DNA of 64,000 nt, taken from Oidiodendron maius Zn. Taxonomy: Eukaryota; Ascomycota; Leotiomycetes; Myxotrichaceae. The stretch is from positions 1,302,001 through 1,366,000 of the forward strand of contig KN832879.1 in assembly GCA_000827325.1 (NCBI GenBank), in the 5' to 3' direction. The notes under the pieces are model-generated. The model was not told the DNA's origin. It did not search any database and saw only the letters and a list, made by a program, of their open reading frames with translations. Numbering within the stretch: the first letter of the stretch is position 1; the number at the start of each line of letters is the position of its first letter. The position numbers and the translations under genes are program-made. This document shows positions 1 through 10,023 of this stretch, one piece after another.

Positions 1-545
1 TTATATGCGTCGACTGCGCCGAATGAAGGATCGATATTGTGTTTGCGAATTAGGTCAGGATCACGGCAAACACCTCTCACTCCGCTCCTGTAGAGCTCAT
101 GTAACTTCTCCAACTGCTTCGGATTGTCTTGGATACGATAAGGGAAATAAAAGACAGATTCCCTCATCTGTACCCCAGCGGCAGCGGAAAGATTCGGATC
201 TGCAGCAATAACTTCCCACACGCGGTACGCCAACATACACCAATACTTGGATCGGGCTAGCGACACAGTATCTGTGTGTTGGCCGCAAACTGCAGGCGGA
301 TATTCCCACAATGCCCCCGCAATCTGCGAGGTGAGACGCTGTCCCTTGGTGTATGAGGCCCAATCCTTCGCAACGATTGTGACGTGATAACCTCGATCAA
401 GCAAAACCCAGGCGGTAACAAGGCCTGTGACACCTCCCCCAATAATCAATATGTTTGGGGAGGAATTTGAGGGGCTGATTTGGGGCTTCGGTTCGAACGA
501 GAAGTTGGAGCCCAAATAGAGCCGACCAGTTATCTTGGTGGACAT
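1..545 (-). CDS. D-amino-acid-oxidase-like FAD oxidoreductase, N-terminal part (runs off left edge)
   Basis: An uninterrupted frame of 181 codons starts at the ATG at 545 and leaves the window on the left. Around residue 32 it has an FAD-binding Rossmann motif (ILIIGGGVTGL) followed by a strand ending in VTIVAKD. Next comes the segment SQIAGALWEYPP, which matches the stretch of the D-amino-acid oxidase (DAO) family that follows the FAD site. The family oxidises D-amino acids or related amines using FAD; the substrate here cannot be read. About half the usual ~350-residue protein is visible and no intron is needed. No signal peptide is seen; many family members are peroxisomal, but the C-terminus that would show this lies outside the window. 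The family call is fairly sure, the substrate unknown. Confidence 0.75.
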   Translation of the reverse strand, partial: MSTKITGRLYLGSNFSFEPKPQISPSNSSPNILIIGGGVTGLVTAWVLLDRGYHVTIVAKDWASYTKGQRLTSQIAGALWEYPPAVCGQHTDTVSLARSKYWCMLAYRVWEVIAADPNLSAAAGVQMRESVFYFPYRIQDNPKQLEKLHELYRSGVRGVCRDPDLIRKHNIDPSFGAVDAY

Positions 546-1214
546 GGTCTTAGCGTTTGTGGTATGACGGCTGGAGAATATAGATTAATCATGTATGCAT
601 GAACACAAAGTCTGGTGAAAGAGATCGGAGAAGCATGTCAAGTTATATACATTACAAAGAAACACCCCACAGCTGAAAACCCTCAGGTAGGAGCCTCTGC
701 AGCACACCTCGCACAGATCCGTGCTTTCATTTCAGGAATCATCATGGTCAGAGACGTGCATTCACCCTTGGTGCGCTCTTGGCATTCAAAATTAATGGCC
801 ATCTAGTGGCAAACCACCGCTGCCTGGACATTTCGTCGCGGTACGGCCGTTAAGTTTGATCCCTAACTAGAACAAGAAGTCAGGCGCTGCTTTGATATTG
901 ATCGGACCTCGACGCTTAGCCGTTAGGCTGAGTAGGGTTAAGCACTCCACTCAGTCCTCGTACTACCAACAGCTTAACCCCATGTTAGCCCAAACCGTAT
1001 TATCCAACTATTGCGGGGTACTTAAAGATTGAGCTTTGTGGGGAATGAAAGTGCAAGGAAGATTCTGCAGGCTGCCGTCCACCAGTGATGCCTCGGCAGT
1101 CTGTTCTCAGGGACCGAACCCGCCCCAAGCCGAGTTTCGCGGCAGTGACTCAACAAGTATTACTTAATAGTTGGTTCTTCGATCAATCTCGCGTCTGTTT
1201 ATTATTGATGGCGG
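546..1214. other. Intergenic, no gene seen
   Basis: Upstream region of the DAO-like gene. I see no reading frame with recognisable content and no clear repeat. It ends at a GCG-rich stretch that served as target for the MULE insertions. Confidence 0.5.
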
Positions 1215-1223
1215 CGGCGGTAC

Positions 1224-1431
1224 GGCTCGTGTTACATTCGCACCACAAGAGATGACTAAGATTCGCACCACCGCATATCAATTACCCTTTTCGGCTGTAT
1301 GTAGTGCGAATATTATTAAGATTGCCTCTTTCGGACTTTGTGGTGCGAATATAACTAGCGTATCCCTTTACGGCTAGCCCCTCTTTGCATGTTATTACGG
1401 AACATAGGCTCTTAATAGCCCTGAATCAAAT
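1224..1431 (+). repeat. MULE copy 1, left terminal inverted repeat
   Basis: 208 bp matching the reverse complement of 4101-4308. It contains four copies of a GTGCGAAT-type word: two as ATTCGCACCA (1236-1245, 1261-1270) and two in the opposite direction (1304-1311, 1341-1350). These may be transposase binding sites. Confidence 0.85.
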
Positions 1432-1508
1432 ACAACCCTCTTGAAGCTTGATTACAGCCCTCTTGAAGCTTGAATACAGCCCTCTTGAAGCTCAAATACA
1501 GCCCTGAA
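1429..1508 (+). repeat. 22-bp tandem repeats upstream of the MULE transposase
   Basis: About 3.5 copies of a 22-bp unit, approximately AATACAGCCCTCTTGAAGCT plus two bases, end just before the transposase ATG. Copy 2 keeps the same array at about 4521-4600, so it belongs to the element, probably its promoter or 5' leader. Confidence 0.75.
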
Positions 1509-1509
1509 A

Positions 1510-4072
1510 ATGAATCAATTCAGCCAATTCGACGTTTCTGGCCCCTTTTCTCAACCACCACCAGCGCAGCCCCTGACCAGCGTGTCTGACGCGTTATCCC
1601 TGCCACCTCTAGCTACCTACCCCTCCAGGGAGGCCCTTTTTGAGGCTATTCAGAGCTGGGCTAAGCTACAGGGGTATACCTTTACTGTAGGCAAAAGCAA
1701 GCGTATCCGTGATGGGCGTCAAAAGGTATATTACGCATGCGATCGCTGCCCTTAGCCTAGGCCTGAACCTCGAATTGAGCGCGTTCGGGATACTCAATCA
1801 TGCAGTATAGGGTGCCAATTCCAGGTGGTTGCAGTAGAGGCCCTTAGCTCTGAATGGGAGCTTAAATATCGCCCTGGGACCGAGTTTAATACTTATAACC
1901 ACCCTCCTAGCCAAAGCCCTGCTGCCTACCCTTCACACTGTAGGCTTCTAGTTGAAGCTCAAAATACACTCCAGAACCTCTTCTCAGCAGGTAAGTTTAG
2001 GCTTCTAATTAGGGTTCTAATTAAGGTTCTAAACTAAAGGTTATTAGGTGTCCAGCCACAGCAAACCCTGACTTTTCTTTGTGGCCTAGACCCTGAAACA
2101 CCACTTATACCACAGGATATTTATAACCAGAATGCCCTATTTTGTCGAGATATCCGCTAGGGTTACTTATCAACTGAGGCTTTAATTCAGCACCTTGAGA
2201 CTAAGGGGATTAAGCATGAAATACTTAAGGAGAAAGATACTAAACGATTAAGGGGCCTCTTTATTGCCTACCCTGAGTCAATCCAATACCTACAGTCTTA
2301 CTATGATGTCCTCCTAATCGATAATATATATAGTACTAATCGATTTAATCTACCCTTAATGGATATTATCGGTTAGTAACCCTCTCTTAATAGCTCTCTA
2401 GTTAATTAGTATTATAGGGGTTGATTATAATAATAAGAGCTTCTTTATTGCCTTTGTATTCCTCCCTGATCAAGTAGAGGGCATGTATCGCTGGGCTTTA
2501 CGTCAAATCAAGGCCCTTTATAGCCTTATTTACCCTATAGTTGGTCTTGTTCCAGGTACAATTAGTACTGATTGTGATCAAGCCCTAAGAAATGCTATTT
2601 CTGAGATATTCCCGGATTCTAATACAGTACTATGCCTCTGGCATGCTAATAAAAATGTCCAGCAGCACTGTAAAGCTAAGTTTACTAGTGCTGAGGACTA
2701 TGATGATTTCTTCAAGGCATGGCTAGGCATTATCCGATCACCTAGTATCCCTGAGTATTATACTCGACTACTCCAGTTTGAAACTCAGTACTCTGAGACT
2801 CCTGAACACCTAGCATGTGTTGAATATATCCAGGATACATGGCTGAAGCCAGGCCGAGCTGAATCACTAGTCCAGGCCTGGACTAATCAATACACTCACT
2901 TTAGCATTACAGTCACATCAAGGTAAGTAAGGATACTGGCTTATTTAATTTAACTAATAATGCTTAGGGTTGAAGCAGCGCATTCATATATTAAGCGCTT
3001 TATTCTTAGCTCTAAGGGTGATCTCTTAATGGCCTGGCTATCGATCGAACAGGCTATAGCTATACAGTTCCAGAATATTAAGGCTAATGCAGCAAGGGAT
3101 CGAATCAGGATGCCACTTAACCTTGATCGGGCTCAATATAGTGCATGCTTTAATTATATTACAACTGCTGCATTACGGCAGGTTTATTCAAATTATACTA
3201 GTGCTAAGAGGCCCTTATAGCCCTATACTGGTGTATTTACAGCCACTACTGGCCTGCCCTGCGTACATCGAGTTGACTATATTAGAGAGGAAAGGTTATC
3301 CTTACTCCCTGATAATTTTCATCTGCACTGGTACTGGGATCGATATTCAGGCTTACCTGAGCCCCTTCTTGAGCCTCTACGTATTGTCACCTATATACTA
3401 TCTGCTTCTAGAGGGACTTACAGCACTAGAAGGATTCCCTCTGGATGGGAGGCATCAGAGCCTTGGCTATACAGGTGTGGTGTTTGCCGTGGTATTAGCT
3501 ATAATAAGGCTAGTATTAGGTGCCCAGTCAATATACGCAACTTAAGGGCTAAGCTTGGTGCCGAACCGACCACCCAGTCTAGCCCTGAACCACTGCCTAG
3601 TCTAAGCCCTAGCCCTGAATCAGCTATACAGCCTGACCCTGAATTGGTGGATACTTGTCCAATTTGGCTACACCAACCTGAGCTTATTTATAAACGTTAT
3701 ATAGCTGAGAAAGAGGACTAGCTTAGAGCTCATCTAGATGTCCAGCCAGCTCAATATCGTACTGCACGAGGGCTAGAGCAGTACTCAAAGGCCTGGTTAA
3801 ATGAGAATTGTCGGTATTTAGGGTTTAGGAGACTAGACCTAGAGACAGAGACGTTCCTTAAGGATAGGGCTAAGTGGACTGATGAAGAGGTTGAAGCTTA
3901 TCTAGACTGGGATATACAAGAGACAATTGAGGTTGAGATATAGGAGGAGGCTGAGTTTAATAGGCGTAGAGGGTTTAGTACAGAGCGTGGTGTTCAGGGT
4001 CTTTATAACCAGGCTGCAGCTGAGGTTGAGGCTCAAGAGTGTTATAAGTTCACTACCTGGCAGGTGGTTTAA
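1510..4072 (+). pseudogene. MULE transposase, copy 1, broken by five TAG codons
   Basis: The frame runs from ATG 1510 to TAA 4072 with three introns (1991-2047, 2372-2417, 2933-2967), all phase-consistent. The only breaks are TAG codons near 1753, 2158, 3218, 3719 and 3942. Recognisable parts are an N-terminal FAR1/WRKY-like zinc region with Cys pairs (YYACDRCP), then the MULE core: LLIDNIYSTNRF and IIGVDYNNKSFF, then TISTDCDQALRNAI and LCLWHANKNVQQHC. These carry the first two catalytic aspartates and the C-H signature. The third exon holds VEAAHSYIKRF, usual in these transposases. A Pro/Ser/Gln-rich linker and an acidic C-terminus follow. At least one stop replaces a Trp codon seen in copy 2 (TGG to TAG); others fit CAG to TAG. 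Both are expected from RIP. Confidence 0.85.
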
Positions 4073-4100
4073 TTAGTTTAATTAGGTAGGCATTATAATC

Positions 4101-4308
4101 ATTTGATCCAGGGCTATTAAGAGCCTATGTTCCGTAATAACATGCAAAGAGGGGCTAGCCGTAAAGGGATACACTAGTTATATTCGCACCACAAAGTCCG
4201 AAAGAGGCAATCTTAATAATATTCGCACTATATACAGCCGAAAAGGGTAATTGATATGCGGTGGTGTGAATCTTAGTCATCTCTTGTGGTGCGAATATAA
4301 CACGAGCC
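4101..4308 (-). repeat. MULE copy 1, right terminal inverted repeat
   Basis: Reverse-complement partner of 1224-1431, with a few transitions. It ends in CACGAGCC before the target duplication. Confidence 0.85.
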
Positions 4309-4318
4309 TGGCGGTACC
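4309..4318. repeat. Overlapping target-site duplications between the two MULEs
   Basis: These ten bases (TGGCGGTACC) hold both the right duplication of copy 1 (4309-4317) and the left duplication of copy 2 (4310-4318, GGCGGTACC). The matching partners are at 1215-1223 and 7760-7768. Confidence 0.85.
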
Positions 4319-4466
4319 GGCGGCCCTTACATTCGCACCCTAAAGGATGACTAAGATTTGCACCCCCGTATATTAATTACCCTTTTCAGCTACATATAGT
4401 ATGAATATTACTAAGATTACCTCTTTTGGATGCTGTAGTGCGAATATAACTAGTGTATCCCTTTAC
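4319..4466 (+). repeat. MULE copy 2, left terminal inverted repeat
   Basis: About 148 bp pairing with 7612-7759. It has the same arrangement of GTGCGAAT-type words as copy 1, partly mutated. Confidence 0.8.
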
Positions 4467-4604
4467 GGCTAGCTCCCTTTATATGTTATTATGGAACCTT
4501 AGGCTCTGAATAGCCCTGAATCAAATACAACCCTCTTGAAGCTCGAATATAACCCTCTTGAAACTTGAATACAGCCCTCTTGAAGCTTAAATACAGCCCT
4601 GAAA

Positions 4605-7547
4605 ATGAATCAATTCAGCCAATTTGATGTTTCTAACCCCTTCTCTCAACTACTACTAGTGCAGCCCCTGACTAGCATGTCTGACGCGTTATCCCTGCCA
4701 CCTCTAGCTACCTACCCCTCTAGAGAGGCCCTTTTTGAGGCTATTTAGAGCTGGGCTAAGCTATAGGGGTATGCCTTTACTGTAGGTAAAAGCAAACGTG
4801 TCTGTAATGGGCGTTAAAAGGTATATTATATATACAATCGCTGCCTTCAATCTAAACCTGAACCTTGAATTAAGTGCATTTGGGATACTTAATCATACGG
4901 TATAGGGTATTAATTCCAGGTGGTTGCAGCAGAGACCCTTACCTCTGAATAGGAGCTTAAATATCGTACTGGAACTGAGTTTAATACTTATAACCACCCT
5001 CCTAGCTATAGCCCTGCTGCCTACCCTTTGCATTACAGGCTTCCGGTTGAGGCTTAAAATACAGCCTATAACCTCTTCTCAGCTAGTAAGTCTAGGGTTA
5101 TAATTAGGGTAATAAACTAAGGGTTATTAGGTATCCAGCTACAGCAAACCCTGACTTTTCTCCGTGGCTTAGTCCCTAAAACACTACTTCTGCTACAGGA
5201 TATTTATAACCAGATGTCTTAAATTTATCGAGATATATATAAGGGCTACTCTATAACTGAGGCACTAGCTAATAACCTTAAGGCTAAGGGGATTAAGTAT
5301 TATATCCTAAAGGAAGATAGTACTGATTGATTAAAGGGCCTCTTCTAGGCCTACTCTGAATTAATCAAATACCTTTAGTCTTACTATAATATTATTCTAA
5401 TCGATAATATATACAGTACTAATCGATTTAGTATACCTTTTATAGATATCATTAGTTAGTTCTTAACCCTCTCTTACTAGCTCCCTAGCTTACTAGTATA
5501 ATAGGAGTTGATTATAATGATAAGAGCTTCTTTATTGCCTTTACCTTTCTCCCTGATTAAACAGAGGGCTTGTATTACTAGACCTTAGCTCAAATCAAGA
5601 CCCTCTACAGTCTTATTCACCCTGTAGTTAGCGTTATTCCAGATATAATTAGTACTGATTGTAATCAAGCCTTAAGAAATGCCATTTCTAAGATATTCCT
5701 GGATTCTAGTACAGTACTATATCTCTAGTATACTAATAAGAATATCCAGCAGTACTATAAAGCTAAGTTTACTAGTGCTGAGGGCTATAATGATTTCTTT
5801 TCAGTATAGCTAGGCATTATTTGGTCACCTAGTATCCCTGAATATTATACTTAACTGCTCTAGTTTGAAACTCAGTATTCTAAGACTCCTGAATACCTAG
5901 TATATGTTGAATATATCCAGGATATATGGCTAAAGCTAGGCTAAGCTGAATCACTAGTCCAGACCTAGACTAATCAATACACTCACTTTGGTATTATAGT
6001 TATATTAAGGTAAGTAAGGATACTGGCTTAATTTGACTATATTAATAATTAATAATATTAGGGTTAAAGCAGTATATTTATATATTAAACACTATATTCT
6101 TAGCTTCTAGGGTGATCTTTTGACAACCTGGCTATTGATTGAATAGGCTATAGCTACTCAGTTCCAGAATATTAAGGCTCTTGTAGCAAGGGATCAAATC
6201 AGGACGCTATTAAACCTTGATTAGGCTTACTATAGTATATACTTTAATCATATTATAACTCCTGTATTATATAAGGTTTATGCAAATTATACTGGTGCTA
6301 AGAGGCCCTTATAGCCCTACACTGGTGTATTTACAGCTACTACTGGCCTGCTATATATATATCAAGTTGACTATATTTAAGAGAAGGGGTTATCCTTACT
6401 CCCTGATGATTTTCATCTATACTAGTACTGGGATCGATATTCAGGCTTACCTAAGCCACTTCTTGAGCCTCTGTATATTATCACCTATATACCATCTGCT
6501 TCTAGTAGGACTTATAGCACTAGAAGGATTCCCTCTGGATAGGAGGCATTATAGCCTCAGCTATATAGGTATGGTTTATGCCGTGAGATTGGCCATACTA
6601 GGACTAGTCCTAGATGCCCAGTTAATATATGCTATACAAGGGAAAAGCTTAGAGCTAAATCAGCCACTCAAATAACCCCTGATTTAGCTAGTCAATTCAT
6701 TCCTAGAGTAACTGTTCAGGATATCCTCAACTTAGCTGGCCAGTCTAGCCTCAAATCAACACTTCAATCGGTTCTTGATTCAGGTGATCAATTGATCCCT
6801 AAGTCGACTATCCAGTCAATCCTTGAGTCGATTACTCAATCTAACCCTGAGCCAGCCACTCAATATAACCTTGAACCAGCCACTCAACATAACCCTGAGC
6901 CAGCCAGTTGCCCTAACCCTAAGCCAGCCGGTCAACTTAACCCTGAATCAGCTGCGCAGCTTGAACCTGAGCTAGCCACTCAACCTGTCCCGGAGCCAGC
7001 CACTCAACCTGATCCTAGACCACTAATACAGCTTAGTATAAGTCCTGGCCCTAGATCACCACCACCGCCACTGCCTAGCCTAAGTCCTGACCTAGAGCCT
7101 GCCACTCAACCGGTCTCTAAATCAGCTGATACTCGTCCAATTTGGCCAGGCCGGCCTGAGCTTATTTACAAACGATATATAGCCGAGAAAGTGGCCTGGC
7201 TTGCAGCTCATCCAGACGTTCAGCCGGCTTAGTATCATAAAGCACGAAGGCTAGAACACTATCCAAAGAGGTGGTTAAATGAGAATCGCAAGTATCTAGA
7301 GTATCAGAGACTAGACCTGGAGACAGAGACTCTTTTAGACTATATAGATCACCCTTCTGAGTGGACTGACGAAGAGGTTGAAGCCTGGCTAGACTGGGAT
7401 GCAGAGGAGACTATTGAAGTTGAAAGGCAGGTGTAGGCTGAGTTCGATATACATGGAGGGCTTAGTGCAGAGCGTGGTGTTCAGGGGCTTAAGAGGCAGA
7501 TTAGGAGGGATATTAAGGCTCGATATAAGAGATACCGGCATGCTTAG
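4605..7547 (+). pseudogene. MULE transposase, copy 2, RIP-degraded
   Basis: The sequence can be followed beside copy 1 from ATG 4605 (MNQFSQFDV start conserved) to TAG 7545-7547, but stop codons are scattered through most of the length. The intact stretches are 6280-6675 (the C-terminal zinc-like region) and 6792-7232. The latter encodes a low-complexity linker with a recurring unit close to NPEPATQ, much longer than in copy 1. The acidic tail (EWTDEEVEAWLDWD-like) is shared by both copies. This copy cannot make an active protein. Confidence 0.8.
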
Positions 7548-7611
7548 TTAGTAGATAGGTAGGTAGGTAGGCGTTATAATGATTAGATTCAGGTATTAGG
7601 TTATACTAACT

Positions 7612-7759
7612 GTAAAGGGATGCGCTAGTTATATTCGCACCACAGCGTCCAAAAGAGGTAATCTTAGTAATATTCACACTACATGTAGCTGAAAAGGGTA
7701 ATTGATATGCGGGGGTGCGAATCTTAGTCATCCTTTGGGGTGCGAATGTAAGGGCCGCC
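7612..7759 (-). repeat. MULE copy 2, right terminal inverted repeat
   Basis: Partner of 4319-4466; it ends GTAAGGGCCGCC before the duplication GGCGGTACC at 7760-7768. A short GTAG microsatellite (about 7551-7570) lies just inside the element. Confidence 0.8.
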
Positions 7760-7768
7760 GGCGGTACC

Positions 7769-9228
7769 GCGTGATGATTCAATCCTCGTGTCTGCTTCGT
7801 AAGCATGAGAACGTGGTCCACCAGGTTCGTTTCAAGTCCCTCAGTTTTGCTGGGTTGGATTCATGTTTGCGGGCACAACCCGCGAAAAATCCATATTCGC
7901 ATTTCCAAGACCGATGGCTCAACTCTCCTTTACCTTCTGGCTACGAAAGAGAGTCAGTCTTCCCATTTGACAACAGCGCCATGAACAAGAGTAAGGGACA
8001 GATTGATGCAGCTGCCCTTTTTGAGAAGGAATGCAGTAAGTCGGTCAAAGTGTAATTACCACATCGAAATTCTCGCTAGTTACACCATCGATACCATGAA
8101 TGACTGGAGAAGGAATGCTGTTTTGCGAACATCAACGTCTCACAGAAACGTATAGCCACACAGTTACGTATCTATTTCTGCATTTCGTATTGATATATAT
8201 ACTGATTAGCGCTCAAGTTGGTGAGTTAATTGGCAGGGTGGATGATATAATCTATTATCTCGCCATATACCACTTTGATACAATATTACGGTCTACTTTT
8301 CGCGCCAGTGAGCTACCCTCACGCTGAGAGATGCCAATGAGGGAGTTAAAGCCTGGAGGTAGGGAGGTTGATACATAGTGACTAAGTATAAGGAAGGGAG
8401 GAGTTTCAATCTCCTCTAAAGTCTGTCTGTTCCCCTTTCCTGGGACCATTTTCTTTCGTACACTAGCATGTAGCAGATATATTTACCGTTCTAGCTAGGG
8501 ATATTCCTTGTCATCCACGTGGATTCCGGGAATGCTCTGCAGGTTCTAGACTACACAAGACCCAACTTCTCTCTAATTTCTCGTTTTCAAATCCCTGCCG
8601 ACATGTGCCAGAAACGCACTTCTACGTTTCTGGCTTACTACTATAGCCAGAGACAGAATCTTGTGCTTTGCATACCAAGTGGCTTTGGCGTATCAGCAGC
8701 GACCTCATACGGTATGAGCTTGAGAATAATTGGAATTTAGGCTGCTCATATGTGAACAAGTGGTGCGAGAAACAAATATTAGCTCACTGTGCAAGTACCT
8801 TCGAACGCATTTGATGATCTTACAACGTGGGAGTTAGGTTTGCTGCCGCGATGTTCATAAGCTTTGAGAGCGAATTGCTTCTAGCGAGCGAGTCGGCGTT
8901 TCTGTACGAGCCTTATACAGGATCCCAGTATCTCAAAGCTTCGCGCTCAAATCTACCACTCCAAGTTTCCGGGCGAATTTTGCAAATACCAAGAATAAGG
9001 TTCCTACTCGCGTGTAATATTTCCCTATACTAATCAGTAATGTTTATGTTCCGTTCGGGTGGCAACAGTGCGGGGCAAAATGTGAGTCAGCGAAACCCGA
9101 CATTTTCTCTTCAATCTCTCCACATCATATATATATATACATCAAAACTCTATTCCACGAACACAGAATCAAACAATTCCATCAATAAAGCACCATCTAT
9201 CTAAATAAGATAGGCGCATTACGTCACA
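7769..9228. other. Intergenic, no recognised gene
   Basis: An open frame ends at 8055 after leaving the MULE end. Its last ~85 residues (for example DRWLNSPLPSGYERESVF) look protein-like but match nothing I know, and no start outside the transposon is evident. It may be a fragment of a gene interrupted by the MULEs. An AT microsatellite (about 9127-9140) precedes the PaiB-like gene. Confidence 0.4.
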
Positions 9229-10023
9229 ATGCAGCTAAAGGCTGGTAGCAGCGAGCTTCGTCCTCCTATCTTACGCCAATTCATACGGCGGAATCCGCTG
9301 GGCATCCTGACAACTGCTATTAAATCATCTTCGCATCCTCTCCTTCAATCAAGCCATATCCCCTGGATTCTGGATGTTGACGACGAGAATAGCGAGGTTG
9401 AGTTGGGCAAACTTCGAGGACACATTGCCAGGCAAAACCCACAAGCCAAAACTATGATCGAATCCCTCCCTCCTACGCCGCCTGACGCAAAATCGGCTCC
9501 AGAGGCATGTCTCGAAGATGATGTATTAGTCCTATTCAATGGCCCCGTTCACCACTATATAACACCACAGTTTTATACTGACACCAAGCCGTCCACTGGT
9601 AAAGTTGTCCCAACCTGGGATTATGAAGCAGTGCAGGTCTATGGGACTGCCAGGATCTATTTCGATACTGGTTCAGAGGAGTTCAAGGATTTCCTTACGA
9701 AGCAGCTCTCAGCTCTGTCACAGCATGCAGAGACATCTATTATGGGGTATGGTAAAGACGCGAAGCCTGAACCGTGGCAAGTCTCCGATGCACCGACTGG
9801 GTATATCGATATAATGAAGAAGAATATTATCGGTATAGAGATAGAGATTAAATCAATGGCAGGGAGGTTCAAGATGAGCCAAGAGAAACCCAAGGGAGAC
9901 CGTGCTGGCATCATAAATGGTTTCCAGCATATGGAATCAGCAATCGGTACCCAAATGGCTGGTATTGTCGAACAAAGGGCAAATGAGTTTGATGCATTGA
10001 AAGAAGAGAAGCAAAAACGCTAA
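9229..10023 (+). CDS. PaiB-like FMN-binding protein (264 aa)
   Basis: A single-exon frame with the order of motifs of the PaiB / FMN-binding negative transcriptional regulator family. These are an N-terminal FIRRNPLGILTT segment, SSHIPWILD, LRGHIARQNPQ, VLFNGPVHHYITP, a VPTWDYEAVQVYG segment, and a C-terminal IIGIEIEIKSMAGRFKMSQ. These match the bacterial family (FIxxNPfgtLvT, LxGHlArxNPq, GPxxYIsPxwY, VPTWNYxxVhxyG, GKwKlSQN). The length is slightly above the bacterial ~205-230 aa. In Bacillus PaiB represses sporulation and protease genes; in fungi the role is unknown and a flavin-linked enzyme is as likely as a regulator. No signal peptide. The ATG at 9229 follows an AT-rich leader. The family is confident, the function is not. 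Confidence 0.85.
   Translation: MQLKAGSSELRPPILRQFIRRNPLGILTTAIKSSSHPLLQSSHIPWILDVDDENSEVELGKLRGHIARQNPQAKTMIESLPPTPPDAKSAPEACLEDDVLVLFNGPVHHYITPQFYTDTKPSTGKVVPTWDYEAVQVYGTARIYFDTGSEEFKDFLTKQLSALSQHAETSIMGYGKDAKPEPWQVSDAPTGYIDIMKKNIIGIEIEIKSMAGRFKMSQEKPKGDRAGIINGFQHMESAIGTQMAGIVEQRANEFDALKEEKQKR

Larger units (their letters stand above)
1224..4308 (+). mobile_element. MULE (Mutator-like) DNA transposon, copy 1, 3,085 bp
   Basis: The ends are 208-bp terminal inverted repeats (1224-1431 and 4101-4308) beginning GGCTCGTGTTA. They are flanked by 9-bp target duplications, CGGCGGTAC (1215-1223) and TGGCGGTAC (4309-4317), that differ only by one C/T. Nine-base duplications and long inverted repeats are typical of Mutator-like elements, and the element encodes a MULE-type transposase on the plus strand. 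The transposase carries five in-frame TAG codons, so this copy is inactive on its own. It lies one base away from MULE copy 2 in the same orientation. Confidence 0.9.
4319..7759 (+). mobile_element. MULE DNA transposon, copy 2, 3,441 bp, heavily mutated
   Basis: A second member of the same family in the same orientation. Its inverted repeats are about 148 bp (4319-4466 and 7612-7759) and start GGCGGCCCTTACATTCGCACC. The target duplication GGCGGTACC is perfect on both sides (4310-4318 and 7760-7768). Compared with copy 1 the body has many CpA-to-TpA and TpG-to-TpA changes, for example CAGAGCTGGGC becoming TAGAGCTGGGC and CTACAGG becoming CTATAGG. This is the pattern of RIP. It is about 350 bp longer than copy 1, mainly from an expanded repetitive linker near 6790-7120. 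Confidence 0.88.

Noticed and set aside
1753-3944. Programmed readthrough or recoding of TAG in the MULE transposase
   Set aside because: Stops coincide with CAG or TGG sites subject to RIP and copy 2 shows the same damage over its whole length; no evidence for recoding.
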